Below are positions 1-9,003 of a DNA stretch of 50,133 bases, one piece after another. Origin of the DNA: Streptomyces soli (lineage in GTDB: Bacteria; Actinomycetota; Actinomycetes; Streptomycetales; Streptomycetaceae). The translations under genes were made by a program, and so were the position numbers. Under the pieces are notes generated by a model that made no database searches, had not been told where the DNA came from, and saw only the letters and a program-made list of their open reading frames with translations. The stretch spans positions 1 to 50,133 of the forward strand of contig NZ_RJVR01000324.1 of the NCBI RefSeq assembly GCF_003999195.1, read 5' to 3'. Numbering within the stretch: position 1 is the first letter of the stretch; every line of letters starts with the position of its first letter.

Positions 1-404
1 GCCGGCACGGCGGGGCGGGGCGCCACGGCGGCCGGGGCGGGGGCTGGGGCCGGGGCCGGAGCGGGTGACCGTGCGGGGGAGGATTCCGGGGTCCGTGCGG
101 GGGCGGAAGCGGGCGCGCCTGCCTCGGGCCATGCGGTGGACGGCCCGGCCTCGGCGGCGGGGGCCTCGGCGGCAGGACTCCCGGCGGCCGGGAATTCGGC
201 GGCCGGCGCCTCCGGATCCTCGTCGAGGAACATCGGCCCCGACTCCTCCATGGCGGGCGTACGCGCGGAGCGCGGCGGCACCACGTCCTCCCCGGGCTGC
301 GGCGCCGGCCGGCTCGTACCGGGAACCCAGGAAGAGCCGTTCCAGTACCGGATGTAGCCAGGAATGGACGGGTCCGGATAGTAGCCCGGAGTGGGGGAGG
401 TCAT
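1..404 (-). CDS. DUF2510/RDD-type membrane protein, N-terminal part only
   Basis: The frame is open from an ATG at 404 to the left edge, so only the first 134 residues are present. Residues 6-30 form a tryptophan/tyrosine-rich motif (GYYPDPS, then YWNGSSW) typical of the DUF2510 domain that precedes transmembrane segments or RDD domains in actinobacterial proteins. From about residue 35 the chain is a long alanine/proline-rich linker, probably disordered. No membrane segment lies inside the window, so the RDD assignment is inferred from family architecture. The gene diverges from ssgG. No strong ribosome binding site is visible, but the ATG is the only start that keeps the DUF2510 motif at the N-terminus. 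Confidence 0.6.
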   Translation of the reverse strand, partial: MTSPTPGYYPDPSIPGYIRYWNGSSWVPGTSRPAPQPGEDVVPPRSARTPAMEESGPMFLDEDPEAPAAEFPAAGSPAAEAPAAEAGPSTAWPEAGAPASAPARTPESSPARSPAPAPAPAPAPAAVAPRPAVP

Positions 405-705
405 CGTCCGTACGTCCCGTATCTGCTCGGCCGTATTGGTGGGCGTGGGGGTGGGTGAGGGGTGCGAGGTCCACATTTATCAGACACGGGGGCCGTCCGG
501 GCCCCGCCCTTCGCCGGAACCACCCCCACGTGCTTACCCCATGGATACCGCCGCCGCGCCTCCTTCAAGAAAAATCCTCCCGATCCCGCGAAGCCGCGTA
601 ATGGTGAGAGCTGTATGCGCTCTCTCCCGGTGCGGGCCCCATGGCAGCACCCGCTGCGCGGCAAGACCGCAAAGGGCCGCCGCGCCGAGGAAAGGACGAC
701 GCTTC

Positions 706-1185
706 ATGCACACCGTGGTGGAACGCGAACTCGAAATGCATCTGGTGCTGTCGCCCGAGCGCAGCATCCCCGTACCGGCCAAGCTGGCCTACCGCTCGGA
801 CGATCCCTTCGCCGTGCACATCACCTTCCACGTCGGCTCCGACTCCCACGTCAACTGGACCTTTGCCCGCGAGTTGCTGGTCGAGGGCGTCTTCCGGCCC
901 TGCGGCCACGGCGACGTACGCGTCTGGCCCACAAAGGCCGACGGCCGCAGCGTCATCTGCGTGGCGCTCAGCTCCCCGGACGGCAACGCCCTGCTGGAGG
1001 CGTCCTCGTCGCCCGTCGCGGCCTGGCTGGAGCGCACGCTGCGTCTCGTTCCGCCGGGCACGGAGCAGGACCAGATCGCCCTGGACGACTGGCTGAGCGA
1101 GCTGCTGATGCCCACGACCCCGCGCGACGAGCTGTGGCTGCGCGATCCCTGGCGCAGGGAGGACGAAACGACGCCGGAGGCGTGA
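706..1185 (+). CDS. ssgG: SsgA-like sporulation and cell-division regulator, probably SsgG
   Basis: A 159-residue SsgA-like protein (SALP), a family confined to sporulating actinomycetes and involved in placing septa in aerial hyphae. Family hallmarks are visible: an N-terminal ELEMHL segment, the ADPFAVH-like stretch (DDPFAVH), the TFHVG and WTFARELL segments, GDVRVWP, and VALSSPDG followed by ALLEASSSP. Length fits the family (about 130-160). The ATG at 706 was chosen because the preceding in-frame codons are unlike the family; a GGAAAGGAC stretch lies upstream. The paralogue assignment to SsgG rests on synteny recalled from S. coelicolor, where ssgG precedes a glycolate-oxidase-like gene as here. 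The SALP call is firm; the letter G is inference. Confidence 0.8.
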   Translation: MHTVVERELEMHLVLSPERSIPVPAKLAYRSDDPFAVHITFHVGSDSHVNWTFARELLVEGVFRPCGHGDVRVWPTKADGRSVICVALSSPDGNALLEASSSPVAAWLERTLRLVPPGTEQDQIALDDWLSELLMPTTPRDELWLRDPWRREDETTPEA

Positions 1186-1214
1186 CAGCCGGCGTGGTGA
1201 CAGCCGACCGCGCG

Positions 1215-2582
1215 TCAGAAGAGCTTGCCCGGGTTGAGAATGCCGAGCGGGTCGAAGACCTCCTTGATCCCGCGCTGCATCTCCACCCCCACCGGGCCCA
1301 GTTCGCGGGCCAGCCACTCCTTCTTCAGTACGCCGACGCCATGCTCGCCGGTGATCGTGCCGCCCAGCTCCAGGCCGAGCGCCATGATCTCGTCGAACGA
1401 CTCCCGCGCCCGCCGGGACTCATCGGGGTCGGCGGCGTCGAAACAGACCACGGGGTGCGTGTTGCCGTCCCCGGCGTGCGCGCACACCCCGATGGTCAGG
1501 CCGAACTTCTCCGCGATCCCGGCCACCCCGTCGAGCATCGCGCCCAGCGCGCTGCGCGGAACGCAGACATCGTCGATCATCGTCGCCGACGAGATCCGCT
1601 CCAGCGCCGGAAACGACATCCGGCGCGCCTGGAGCAGCATTTCCGACTCCGCCGCGTCCTCAGCCGGGACCACCTGGGTCGCTCCGGCTGCTGTGCACAG
1701 CTCCCCCAGCGCCGCCAGATCCGCTCCCGGGTCATGCGTGTCGAAAGCGGCGAGCAGCAGTGCCTCGGTGCTATCCGGCAGCCCCATGTTGGCCAGGTCG
1801 TTCACGGCCCTGATCGTCGTGGAGTCCATCAGCTCCAGCAGCGACGGTACGTGGCCTCCGGCCATGATCGCGCACACCGCATCACAGGCCGCCGCCACGG
1901 ACGGGAACTCGGCGGCGAGCGCCAGCTGCAACGGTGGCACGGGCTTCAGGGCGAGGGTCGCCTCGACCACGATTCCCAGGCTGCCCTCCGACCCCACGAA
2001 GAGCCGCGTCATGTCGTACCCGGCGACCCCCTTCGCCGTCCGGCGGCCCGTCTTCAGCAGCCGGCCGTCGGCCAGGACCACCTCCAGGCCCAGTACGTAT
2101 TCGGCGGTCACCCCGTACTTCACGCAGCACAGGCCCCCCGAGCCCGTGCCGATGTTCCCGCCGATCGTGCACTGCTCCCAGCTCGACGGGTCCGGCGGGT
2201 AGTACAGCCCCTGTTCCGCCACCGCCCGGGACAGCACGGCATTGACCACCCCGGGCTCCACGACCGCCACCCGGTCGACCGGATTGATCTCCAGGATTCG
2301 GTCCATCTTGGTGAGCGACAGCACGATGCACCCCTCCGACGCGTTCGCCGCCCCGGACAGCCCCGTCCGCGCCCCCTGCGGCACCACCGGGACCCGCAGA
2401 ACGGTGGCGGTACGCATCACGTGCTGCACCTGCTCGGTGGTCCGTGGCAGCACCACGACCGCCGGAGCGCCCGAAGGGCAGAAGCTCGCCATGTCGTTGG
2501 CGTACGACGTCGTGACGTCGGGGTCGGTGAGGATCGCGTCGTCCGGCAGTCCCGCGCGCAGCTGATCAATAAGGTCGCCCAT
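1215..2582 (-). CDS. FAD-linked oxidase, glycolate/D-lactate oxidase (GlcD-like)
   Basis: A 455-residue flavoprotein of the FAD_binding_4 / FAD-oxidase C family, which oxidises 2-hydroxy acids such as glycolate or D-lactate. The N-terminal PCMH-type FAD domain shows VVVLPRTTEQV, then GARTGLSG and the IGGNIGTGSGG loop. The C-terminal domain carries HAGDGNTHP, TGEHGVG and the terminal ILNPGK. Length is normal for GlcD. The ATG at 2582 begins MGDLIDQL; a longer frame upstream lacks homology-like sequence. The gene converges on ssgG with a 29-base gap. Substrate cannot be told from sequence. Confidence 0.88.
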   Translation of the reverse strand: MGDLIDQLRAGLPDDAILTDPDVTTSYANDMASFCPSGAPAVVVLPRTTEQVQHVMRTATVLRVPVVPQGARTGLSGAANASEGCIVLSLTKMDRILEINPVDRVAVVEPGVVNAVLSRAVAEQGLYYPPDPSSWEQCTIGGNIGTGSGGLCCVKYGVTAEYVLGLEVVLADGRLLKTGRRTAKGVAGYDMTRLFVGSEGSLGIVVEATLALKPVPPLQLALAAEFPSVAAACDAVCAIMAGGHVPSLLELMDSTTIRAVNDLANMGLPDSTEALLLAAFDTHDPGADLAALGELCTAAGATQVVPAEDAAESEMLLQARRMSFPALERISSATMIDDVCVPRSALGAMLDGVAGIAEKFGLTIGVCAHAGDGNTHPVVCFDAADPDESRRARESFDEIMALGLELGGTITGEHGVGVLKKEWLARELGPVGVEMQRGIKEVFDPLGILNPGKLF

Positions 2583-3108
2583 ACGTCCAGCCTCGCACCC
2601 GCGTGCTGCGCGCGGAAGATCCTCGACGGGTAAGGCGTGCCGCACACGCGCCACGGCGGCGCAGGGGACGAAGCGGTCAGGCTGTTCACCCGGCAAGGTC
2701 AGACGACCACGTCAAACTTGACCCCTGCTGCACGCTCCCCGAGGTCGACCGCTACCTCACCGCCGCTGTCGCCGACCGGCGGCTGCGGTTCGGGCACGCC
2801 TACTGCGCACACGCAGAGCGCCGGACCATGCCCCTCCCCCGTGGAGGCACGACCCGGCGCTTTTGCGGCGGTTGAGGCGATCGTTGATCACCTCGAAGAG
2901 GGCCGTCAGGTAAGCCCTTGCCAACGACCATCGAACCGTGTCGCTGGATCATTTCGAAGAAGACCTCCGGGCGATCCTGAACAGGCTTGGTGAAGATCTC
3001 CGGTTGCCGGGCATGGCCACGAAGTTCATGGTGCGCAATGGTTCACCCAATCGCTGGACACTATGTACAGCGAAATATGAAATCAACCGGGCACATGAGC
3101 AACGGAGT
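2583..3108. other. Intergenic region without a convincing gene
   Basis: About 0.53 kb between the FAD oxidase and the AsnC regulator. Short open frames exist on the plus strand but have no recognisable domain and no ribosome binding site. The lower GC after about 2870 and the short peptide-like stretches suggest gene debris. The promoter of the regulator operon must lie near its right end, where TGTACA occurs at 3064-3069. Confidence 0.5.
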
Positions 3109-3118
3109 CATGTACATG
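3109..3118. promoter_or_regulatory. Perfect palindrome over the asnC-type start codon
   Basis: CATGTACATG at 3109-3118 is a perfect 10-bp palindrome that includes the ATG at 3116. A second TGTACA lies at 3064-3069. Lrp/AsnC proteins often autoregulate through palindromes in their own leader, so these may be operator half-sites. This is inference only. Confidence 0.3.
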
Positions 3119-3589
3119 GGGATCGATGAGCTGGACGGCCGGATCATCAAGCTTCTCGCCGACGAGCCGCGGATCGGCGTGCTGGAGGCGTCGCGGCGGC
3201 TCGGCGTCGCGCGCGGGACAGTGCAGGCGCGGCTGGACCGGCTGCGGGCCAATGGGGTGATCCGGGGGTTCGGGCCGCAGGTGGATCCGGCGGCGCTGGG
3301 GTATCCGGTGACGGCGTTCGCGACGCTGGAGATCAAGCAGGGGCAAGGCACGGACGTACGGGCGTATTTGGTGGGCGTACCGGAGGTGCTGGAGCTGCAC
3401 ACGACGACCGGGCACGGGGACATGCTGTGCCGGCTGGTGGCGCGGTCGAACGCGGATCTTCAACGCGTGATCGACCGGGTTGTGGGCTTTGATGGCATTG
3501 TACGGGCGTCCACGGCGATTGTTATGGAAAATCCGGTTCCGTTGCGGATCATCCCGCTGGTGGAGCAGGCAGCGGCGGAGGAGACGTGA
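3116..3589 (+). CDS. Lrp/AsnC family transcriptional regulator
   Basis: A 157-residue regulator. Residues 1-50 form the AsnC-type helix-turn-helix (DELDGRIIKLL, then VARGTVQARLDRLRANG), and residues 65-145 form the RAM/AsnC ligand-binding alpha-beta domain. The ATG at 3116 is preceded by GGAG at 3104-3107 at 8-base spacing; upstream in-frame ATGs at 3095 and 3110 are less well placed. The stop overlaps the GTG start of the next permease, so it is co-transcribed with the osmoprotectant transporter. That position suggests it controls the transporter in response to an amino-acid-like ligand, which is inference. Confidence 0.87.
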   Translation: MGIDELDGRIIKLLADEPRIGVLEASRRLGVARGTVQARLDRLRANGVIRGFGPQVDPAALGYPVTAFATLEIKQGQGTDVRAYLVGVPEVLELHTTTGHGDMLCRLVARSNADLQRVIDRVVGFDGIVRASTAIVMENPVPLRIIPLVEQAAAEET

Positions 3590-4233
3590 ATTTCTGGGAG
3601 TACCTCGGCAACCGGCATCAGCAGTTGCTGATCGATGCGTATCAGCATGCCAGTGCCGTCTTCCAGTGCATGGTGATCGCCACCGTCGTCGGCGTGGTCC
3701 TCGGCGTCCTCACCTACCGCAGCGACTGGGCCGGGAACATGGCCATCACCTCGACCGCGACCATCCTGACCATCCCCTCCCTCGCCCTGATCGGTCTGCT
3801 GGTACCGCCGCTGGGGCTGGGCGTGCCGCCGACCGTGACGGCACTGGTGCTGTACGGGCTGCTGCCGATCGTCCGTAACGCCATCGTGGGGCTGCGCGGG
3901 GTCGACCCGACCCTGGTGGACGCGGCGAGGGGCATCGGCATGTCGCGGCTCGCGCGGCTGCTGCGGGTGGAGCTGCCGCTGGCGTGGCCGCCGATCCTGA
4001 CCGGGATCAGGGTGTCGACACAGATGCTGATGGGCATCGCGGCCATCGCGGCGTACGCCTCCGGGCCCGGGCTCGGCAATGAGATCTTCCGGGGGATCGC
4101 CTCGCTGGGCAGCGCGAACGCGCTCAACCAGGTGCTCGCCGGGACACTCGGCATCGTCATCCTCGCGCTGCTCTTCGACGCCGCGTACGTACTGGTCGGC
4201 CGCCTGACCATCCCCGGGGGTATCCGTGCCTGA
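3586..4233 (+). CDS. Osmoprotectant ABC transporter permease (OpuCB-like)
   Basis: A 215-residue integral membrane permease of the binding-protein-dependent transport family (BPD_transp_1), as in OpuCB and ProW-like systems for glycine betaine, choline or proline. About five to six hydrophobic helices are present. The conserved cytoplasmic EAA-type loop reads DAARGIGMS followed by LLRVELPLAWP. The GTG start at 3586 overlaps the AsnC stop by four bases (GTGA). The 3' end overlaps the ATPase gene by eight bases. The paired permease at 5455 supplies the second membrane half. Confidence 0.88.
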   Translation: MNFWEYLGNRHQQLLIDAYQHASAVFQCMVIATVVGVVLGVLTYRSDWAGNMAITSTATILTIPSLALIGLLVPPLGLGVPPTVTALVLYGLLPIVRNAIVGLRGVDPTLVDAARGIGMSRLARLLRVELPLAWPPILTGIRVSTQMLMGIAAIAAYASGPGLGNEIFRGIASLGSANALNQVLAGTLGIVILALLFDAAYVLVGRLTIPGGIRA

Positions 4234-5458
4234 GGGCGCCGCCATCGTGCTGGAGAACCTGACCAAACGCTATCCGGGCCACCCGGAGTCGGCGGTGGAC
4301 AGCGTCAGCATGGAGATCAAGGCGGGCGAGACGGTGATCCTCGTCGGGCCGTCGGGCTGCGGGAAGTCCACCACCCTGAAGATGATCAACCGGCTGATCG
4401 AGCCGACCTCCGGGCGGATCCGGATCAACGACGAGGACGTCACCGACATCGACCCGGTGAAGCTGCGCCGGAAGATCGGTTACGCGATCCAGTCCTCGGG
4501 GCTGTTCCCGCACATGACGGTGGCCGAGAACATCGCCCTCGTACCGAAGATGGTCGGGTGGTCGAAGGCGCGGGTGAAGGACCGGGTCGAGGAGATGCTG
4601 GACCTGGTGGGGCTGGACCCGAGGGAGTTCCACGGGCGGTATCCGCGGCAGCTGTCGGGTGGTCAGCAGCAGCGGGTGGGCGTGGCGCGGGCGCTCGCGG
4701 CGGACCCGCCGGTGCTGCTGATGGACGAGCCGTTCGGCGCGGTGGACCCCATCACACGCGATCATCTGCAGGACGAGCTGATCCGGCTGCAGCACGAGCT
4801 GCACAAGACCATCGTCTTCGTGACGCACGACTTCGACGAGGCCATCAAGCTCGGCGACCGGATCGCGGTGCTGCGGGAGCGTTCGCACATCGCGCAGTTC
4901 GACACCCCGGAGGCGATCCTCACCAACCCGGTCGACGACTTCGTCTCGGGCTTCGTGGGGGCGGGTGCCGCGCTCAAGCGACTCAATCTCACCCGGGTGC
5001 GGGACGTGGGCATCGCCGACTTCCCGACCGCGAGCGTGGACGACACGCTGCAGTCCGTCTTCGACCGGCTGCGGGGGACGAACACCAACGAGCTGCTGCT
5101 GCTCGACCGGCGGGGGCGGCCCTACAAATGGCTGCGGCGCGGCGACCTGATGCGGGCCAAGGGCTCGCTGGCGCGGGCCGGCACGATGGTGCAGGACACG
5201 GTGACCATGGACGCGACGCTGCGCGACGCCCTGGAGGCGGTGCTCCTCGACAGCAGCGGGCGGGTCGCGGTGACCGGGCGGCGCGGGGACTTCATCGGCG
5301 TCGTGGACATGGAGACACTGATGAACTCCGTGCACGAGATGCTGGAGGCCGACCGCCTCAACGCGATCGAGCACCACCACGACCTGGAGGAGACCCGGGC
5401 CCCGCAGACCAGGTCCGAGCAGGAGGACGCCGGCGGCGAACCCGGGGAGCGGGCGTGA
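4226..5458 (+). CDS. Osmoprotectant ABC transporter ATP-binding protein with CBS domains (OpuCA/ProV-like)
   Basis: A 410-residue ATPase that energises the transporter. Walker A GPSGCGKST is at residues 41-49, the signature LSGGQQQR near 142 and Walker B LLMDEPFG near 166, followed by the H-loop VTHDF. After residue 255 come two CBS repeats, typical of the quaternary-amine uptake family, where they sense ionic strength or nucleotides. The final 30 residues are polar and acidic. The GTG start at 4226 overlaps the preceding permease, and its stop overlaps the next GTG, so translation is coupled. Confidence 0.92.
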   Translation: MPEGAAIVLENLTKRYPGHPESAVDSVSMEIKAGETVILVGPSGCGKSTTLKMINRLIEPTSGRIRINDEDVTDIDPVKLRRKIGYAIQSSGLFPHMTVAENIALVPKMVGWSKARVKDRVEEMLDLVGLDPREFHGRYPRQLSGGQQQRVGVARALAADPPVLLMDEPFGAVDPITRDHLQDELIRLQHELHKTIVFVTHDFDEAIKLGDRIAVLRERSHIAQFDTPEAILTNPVDDFVSGFVGAGAALKRLNLTRVRDVGIADFPTASVDDTLQSVFDRLRGTNTNELLLLDRRGRPYKWLRRGDLMRAKGSLARAGTMVQDTVTMDATLRDALEAVLLDSSGRVAVTGRRGDFIGVVDMETLMNSVHEMLEADRLNAIEHHHDLEETRAPQTRSEQEDAGGEPGERA

Positions 5459-6285
5459 GCTCACCCGGCACCCCGCAGCCCCGGAAGACCCAGGAGGAGC
5501 CCGAGCCGGGGCTCGAGGCGGAGCGCGGCTTCGTGGCCGAGCGCCCGCCACGCCGGCTGACCTGGCGGAAGGCCGTGATCACGCCGGTGGTGCTGGCGCT
5601 GGCACTGCTGGCGACATATCTGTGGTTCACCAACATCCCTCTGGACGCGATCGCCGAGAACTCCGTTGTCGGCGACACCGTCCGGCTGCGGGTGTGGCAG
5701 CACATCAAGCTCACCGCCATCTCCACCTTCTGGGTGCTCGTCATCGCCATCCCGCTCGGCATCGGCCTCACCCGGCGACGCCTGCGCCGCGCCGCCCCCG
5801 GCGTCACCGCCCTTGCCAACATCGGCCAGGCCACCCCGGCCATCGGCCTGCTGGCGCTCCTGGTCATCTGGCTCGGCATCGGCGCCCGTACGGCCATCAT
5901 CGGCATGGTCATCTACGCGGTCCTGCCCGTGCTGTCCAACACCGTCGCCGGGCTCAAGGCCATCGACCCCACCCTGGTGGACGCCTCTCGCGGCATCGGC
6001 ATGTCGGCGCTGGGGACCCTGACACGGGTCGAACTCCCCCTGGCCGTACCGCTGATCCTCGCGGGCGTTCGGACGGCGCTGGTCCTCAACGTCGGCACCG
6101 CCACGCTCGCCACCTTCGGCGGCGGCGGAGGCCTCGGCGACATCATCACCTCGGGCATCGTCACCCAGCGCATGCCGGTGCTCATCCTCGGCTCCGTACT
6201 CACCGTGGTGCTGGCCCTGTTCGTGGACTGGCTCGCCTCCCTCGTGGAGGCCGTCATGCGCCCGCGCGGCCTGGAGTTGGGCTGA
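5455..6285 (+). CDS. Osmoprotectant ABC transporter permease (second, OpuCD-like)
   Basis: A 276-residue permease. An N-terminal cytoplasmic tail of about 45 residues, rich in proline and glutamate, precedes the first hydrophobic helix (near 45-62). The EAA-type loop is DASRGIGMS followed by LTRVELPLAVP, closely parallel to the first permease. A glycine run (GGGGGLGDII) follows, as in ProW/OpuC permeases. The GTG at 5455 overlaps the ATPase stop. The acidic N-terminal tail is longer than in the partner permease. Confidence 0.88.
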   Translation: MSSPGTPQPRKTQEEPEPGLEAERGFVAERPPRRLTWRKAVITPVVLALALLATYLWFTNIPLDAIAENSVVGDTVRLRVWQHIKLTAISTFWVLVIAIPLGIGLTRRRLRRAAPGVTALANIGQATPAIGLLALLVIWLGIGARTAIIGMVIYAVLPVLSNTVAGLKAIDPTLVDASRGIGMSALGTLTRVELPLAVPLILAGVRTALVLNVGTATLATFGGGGGLGDIITSGIVTQRMPVLILGSVLTVVLALFVDWLASLVEAVMRPRGLELG

Positions 6286-7277
6286 TGCGCCGCGTAGGGC
6301 GGTCTGCGGCCGTACGGTATGCGGCGTGCGCCCTGACGCTGGCCACCGCCCTGGCCGCCTGCGGCCTCAAGAGCGGCAGCCCCATGACGGACAACGTCAC
6401 CCCCGGCTCCATCAGCACGGGCCTGCCCCTCAAGGGCGCCTCCCTCACCGTCACCTCGAAGAGCTTCAGCGAGAACATCATCCTAGGCCAGATGATCGGC
6501 CTCGCCTTCAAGGCCGCCGGCGCCGAGGTCCTGGACCGCACCAGCATCCAGGGCTCCATCGGCGCCCGGGAGGCGGTCCGTAAGGGCCAGGCCGACGCCA
6601 TGTACGAGTACACCGGCACCGCCTGGATCACGTATCTCGGCCACACCAAGCCCATCGCCGACCCGCAGAAGCAGTGGCAGGCCGTCCACGACGAGGACCT
6701 CAAGAACGGCCTGACCTGGCTGCCGCAGTCCTCGCTCAACAACACCTACGCGCTGGCGATCAGCAAGGCCAACAACAAGAAGTACAAGCTGAAGACGCTG
6801 TCCGATGTCGCCGCCCTGGCGAAGAAGGGCCCCAAGGCGGTGACTCTCTGCGTCGAGAACGAGTTCGCCGCCCGCGAGGACGGCCTGCCGGGCATGGAGA
6901 AGGCGTACGGCATGAGCATCCCGGCCTCCCAGACGCAGAAGATGGACACCGGGATCATCTACACGCAAGTCGCCAAGAGCAATTCGTGCCTGCTGGGTGA
7001 GGTCTTCACCACCGACGGCCGGATCAAGTCACTGAACCTGGACGTCCTGGAGGACGACAAGAGGTTCTTCCCGAACTACAACGCGGCCCCGGTGGTCAAC
7101 ACGAAGGCCCTGAACAAGTGGCCCGCGATCCGGGGGCTGCTGGACCCGATCACGAAGAAGCTCACGACCTCGGTCGCCCAGGAGCTCAACGGCCAGGTGG
7201 ATGTGGACGGCGACGACCCGCACCAGGTCGCCAAGCGCTGGCTGGTCAAGGAGGGCTTCATCAAGGAGGGCGGCTGA
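6285..7277 (+). CDS. Osmoprotectant-binding lipoprotein (OpuCC/ProX-like)
   Basis: A 330-residue extracellular solute-binding protein. The signal peptide has arginines at its start, a hydrophobic core and a lipobox LAAC, with the lipidated cysteine at residue 26. The mature part has the OpuAC-type fold signature: SKSFSENIILGQM near the start, then YEYTGTAW and later the VFTTDGRI segment. It delivers betaine- or choline-like osmoprotectants to the permease pair. The ATG at 6285 overlaps the preceding TGA by one base. It is the last gene of the five-gene run and is followed by a GC-rich inverted repeat. Confidence 0.9.
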   Translation: MRRVGRSAAVRYAACALTLATALAACGLKSGSPMTDNVTPGSISTGLPLKGASLTVTSKSFSENIILGQMIGLAFKAAGAEVLDRTSIQGSIGAREAVRKGQADAMYEYTGTAWITYLGHTKPIADPQKQWQAVHDEDLKNGLTWLPQSSLNNTYALAISKANNKKYKLKTLSDVAALAKKGPKAVTLCVENEFAAREDGLPGMEKAYGMSIPASQTQKMDTGIIYTQVAKSNSCLLGEVFTTDGRIKSLNLDVLEDDKRFFPNYNAAPVVNTKALNKWPAIRGLLDPITKKLTTSVAQELNGQVDVDGDDPHQVAKRWLVKEGFIKEGG

Positions 7278-7281
7278 CTGC

Positions 7282-7299
7282 CGCGCGGACCTCCGCGCG
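7282..7299. terminator. GC-rich hairpin between convergent genes
   Basis: CGCGCGGA, two bases, then TCCGCGCG: a perfect 8-bp stem just after the lipoprotein stop, and downstream of the convergent protease gene. There is no T-run, so termination is inferred from position. Confidence 0.45.
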
Positions 7300-7314
7300 C
7301 CCGGCCGGGGCTCC

Positions 7315-8118
7315 TCAGCAGCTGGGGACCTTGCCCCCGCCGCCGTTGAGGGCCTTGAGGGCGCTGATCGCGCTGTCCAGGGTGGTGACGGGGACCAGGC
7401 GGAGCCCGGAGGGCAGTTCGGCCTGGGCGTCCGAGCACTCGCCCTGGGGCACGATGAAGACGGTGGCGCCGTCCCGCCGCGCGGCCTGGGTCTTGAGGGG
7501 GACGCCGCCGACGGCGCCGACCGTGCCGCTCGTGGTGATGGTGCCGGTGCCGGCGATCTTCTTGCCGCCGGTGAGGTCGCCGCCGGAGCCGTTTCCGTTG
7601 ATCTTGTCGATGATGCCGAGCGTGAACATGAGCCCGGCGCTGGGTCCGCCGACGTCGGCGAGGTGCAGGCTGACCTTGACCTTGGAGGGGGACAGGCCGA
7701 GGTGGCCGAGGGCGGCGGCGGTCGCGGCGTCCTGGGACTGGGTCATCTCGGCCTGGTTGTGCTTCTCGATCTCCTGGACGGTCCCGCCGGTCGGATAGAC
7801 GGCGTCGCGCGGCATCGCCGCCTCGTCCTTGGCGAACCACGCCTTGACGATGTCGCTGAAGTGCACGCTCGCGTCCGGCTGGGTCGCCGCGATCGTCGTC
7901 ATCCGCAGCTGTCCGGTGGTCCTACGGGTCGTGGTGCCGGTGATGGTGATCACCTGCTGGCCCTTGTTCGTGCCCAGGACGTCCGCCGTCAGCCCGGGCA
8001 CGACGATCGACACCGGCAGCGGCGCCAGGGCCGCCACCGCGAGCAGGGCGATCACCAGGGCGGCGCAGACGGCGAGGACCCGGTTCCGGGGTGAGGCAGC
8101 GGCGGCGGCGAAAGACAT
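7315..8118 (-). CDS. Membrane-anchored Lon-like (S16) protease
   Basis: A 267-residue protein with one N-terminal hydrophobic segment (residues 13-35) and an extracytoplasmic remainder. The C-terminal half matches the Lon proteolytic fold: catalytic serine in GGPSAGLMF near residue 170 and catalytic lysine in GGVPLKTQAA near 213, the Ser-Lys dyad of S16 peptidases. It resembles YlbL-type proteins but is shorter, and no clear PDZ domain is seen. An ATG at 8118 is preceded by TAGATT (8125-8130, minus strand) at the spacing expected for a leaderless mRNA, inside the short gap after the iclR-type gene. Confidence 0.82.
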   Translation of the reverse strand: MSFAAAAASPRNRVLAVCAALVIALLAVAALAPLPVSIVVPGLTADVLGTNKGQQVITITGTTTRRTTGQLRMTTIAATQPDASVHFSDIVKAWFAKDEAAMPRDAVYPTGGTVQEIEKHNQAEMTQSQDAATAAALGHLGLSPSKVKVSLHLADVGGPSAGLMFTLGIIDKINGNGSGGDLTGGKKIAGTGTITTSGTVGAVGGVPLKTQAARRDGATVFIVPQGECSDAQAELPSGLRLVPVTTLDSAISALKALNGGGGKVPSC

Positions 8119-8143
8119 GGGGAGAATCTAGTTCACGCGGCCA

Positions 8144-8812
8144 CTAGCGCAGTGCATCGGCCACCTCAAGGGCCGCCTCGACCACACGCGGCCCGACCCG
8201 CTCGGGTATCGCGTCCGCGAGCATGACGACGCCCACGCTGCCCTCGATACCGGTCACCCCGAGCAGCGGCGCGGCCGCACTGCTCGCCCCCGCCTCCAGG
8301 TCGCCCTGACTCAGCACGAAGCCGGGCTGCCCTTCGACACACCGCTGCTCCGGTACGTACGGGTGGACACCCCGCCCCGCCAGGATCGCTCGGCCCGCGG
8401 CGCCGCGCTCCAGGGTGTGGCGGAAGCCGGTGCGGTAGGCCACGTGGTAATCGGTCCAGCTGGGCTCGACGACGGCGACGGCGAGCGCTTCGGTGCCGTC
8501 GACAAGGGTGAGGTGGGCAGTGGCGCCGATGTCCTCGGCGAGCGAGCGCAGCGCCGGGAGGGCCGCCTCGCGCAGCAGCGGGTGCACCTGGTGGGCGAGC
8601 CGGAGCACGCCGAGGCCCACGCGGGCGCGGCCGCCGAGATCACGTCGTACGAGGGCGTGCTGCTCCAGCGTGGCGAGCAGCCGGTAGACGACCGTCCGGT
8701 TGACCCCGAGCTTGGCCGCCAGTTCGGTGACGGTGAGCCCGTGGTCGGTGTCGGCGAGCAGCTTGAGGACTCTGAGGCCCCGGTCGAGCGTCTGAGAGGT
8801 CTCCGCGGTCAC
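8144..8812 (-). CDS. IclR family transcriptional regulator
   Basis: A 222-residue regulator with the IclR winged helix at residues 8-65 (QTLDRGLRVLKLL, LTVTELAAKLGVNRTVVYRLL) and an IclR effector domain after about residue 75. GTG start at 8812 with AAGGGGG four bases upstream. Length is somewhat short for the family (about 250), with the loss at the C-terminus. The next gene, a Lon-like protease, lies 25 bases downstream on the same strand. No catabolic target gene is adjacent, so its regulon cannot be inferred. Confidence 0.88.
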   Translation of the reverse strand: MTAETSQTLDRGLRVLKLLADTDHGLTVTELAAKLGVNRTVVYRLLATLEQHALVRRDLGGRARVGLGVLRLAHQVHPLLREAALPALRSLAEDIGATAHLTLVDGTEALAVAVVEPSWTDYHVAYRTGFRHTLERGAAGRAILAGRGVHPYVPEQRCVEGQPGFVLSQGDLEAGASSAAAPLLGVTGIEGSVGVVMLADAIPERVGPRVVEAALEVADALR

Positions 8813-9003
8813 GACGCCCCCTTCTCGTGAGTGGCGGCGTCTCCTCCGCCGGTCCCGCGGCAGAGCGCGGAGATGCCGCCGGTTTGGCGGTGGGTACCGG
8901 CTGCGCTCCGAGACTGCGATGACACGGAGCGCGTTGCGTGAGCGGCACGCTATCCACTCGGTACCGCTCAGCGGAAGACACCGTCCACAATCCGGTCAGG
9001 TTT

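Noticed and set aside
4558..5454. Long open frame upstream of the second permease in the same frame
   Set aside because: It is alanine/arginine-rich antiphase reading of the ATPase gene. The GTG at 5455 fits operon spacing and the permease family.
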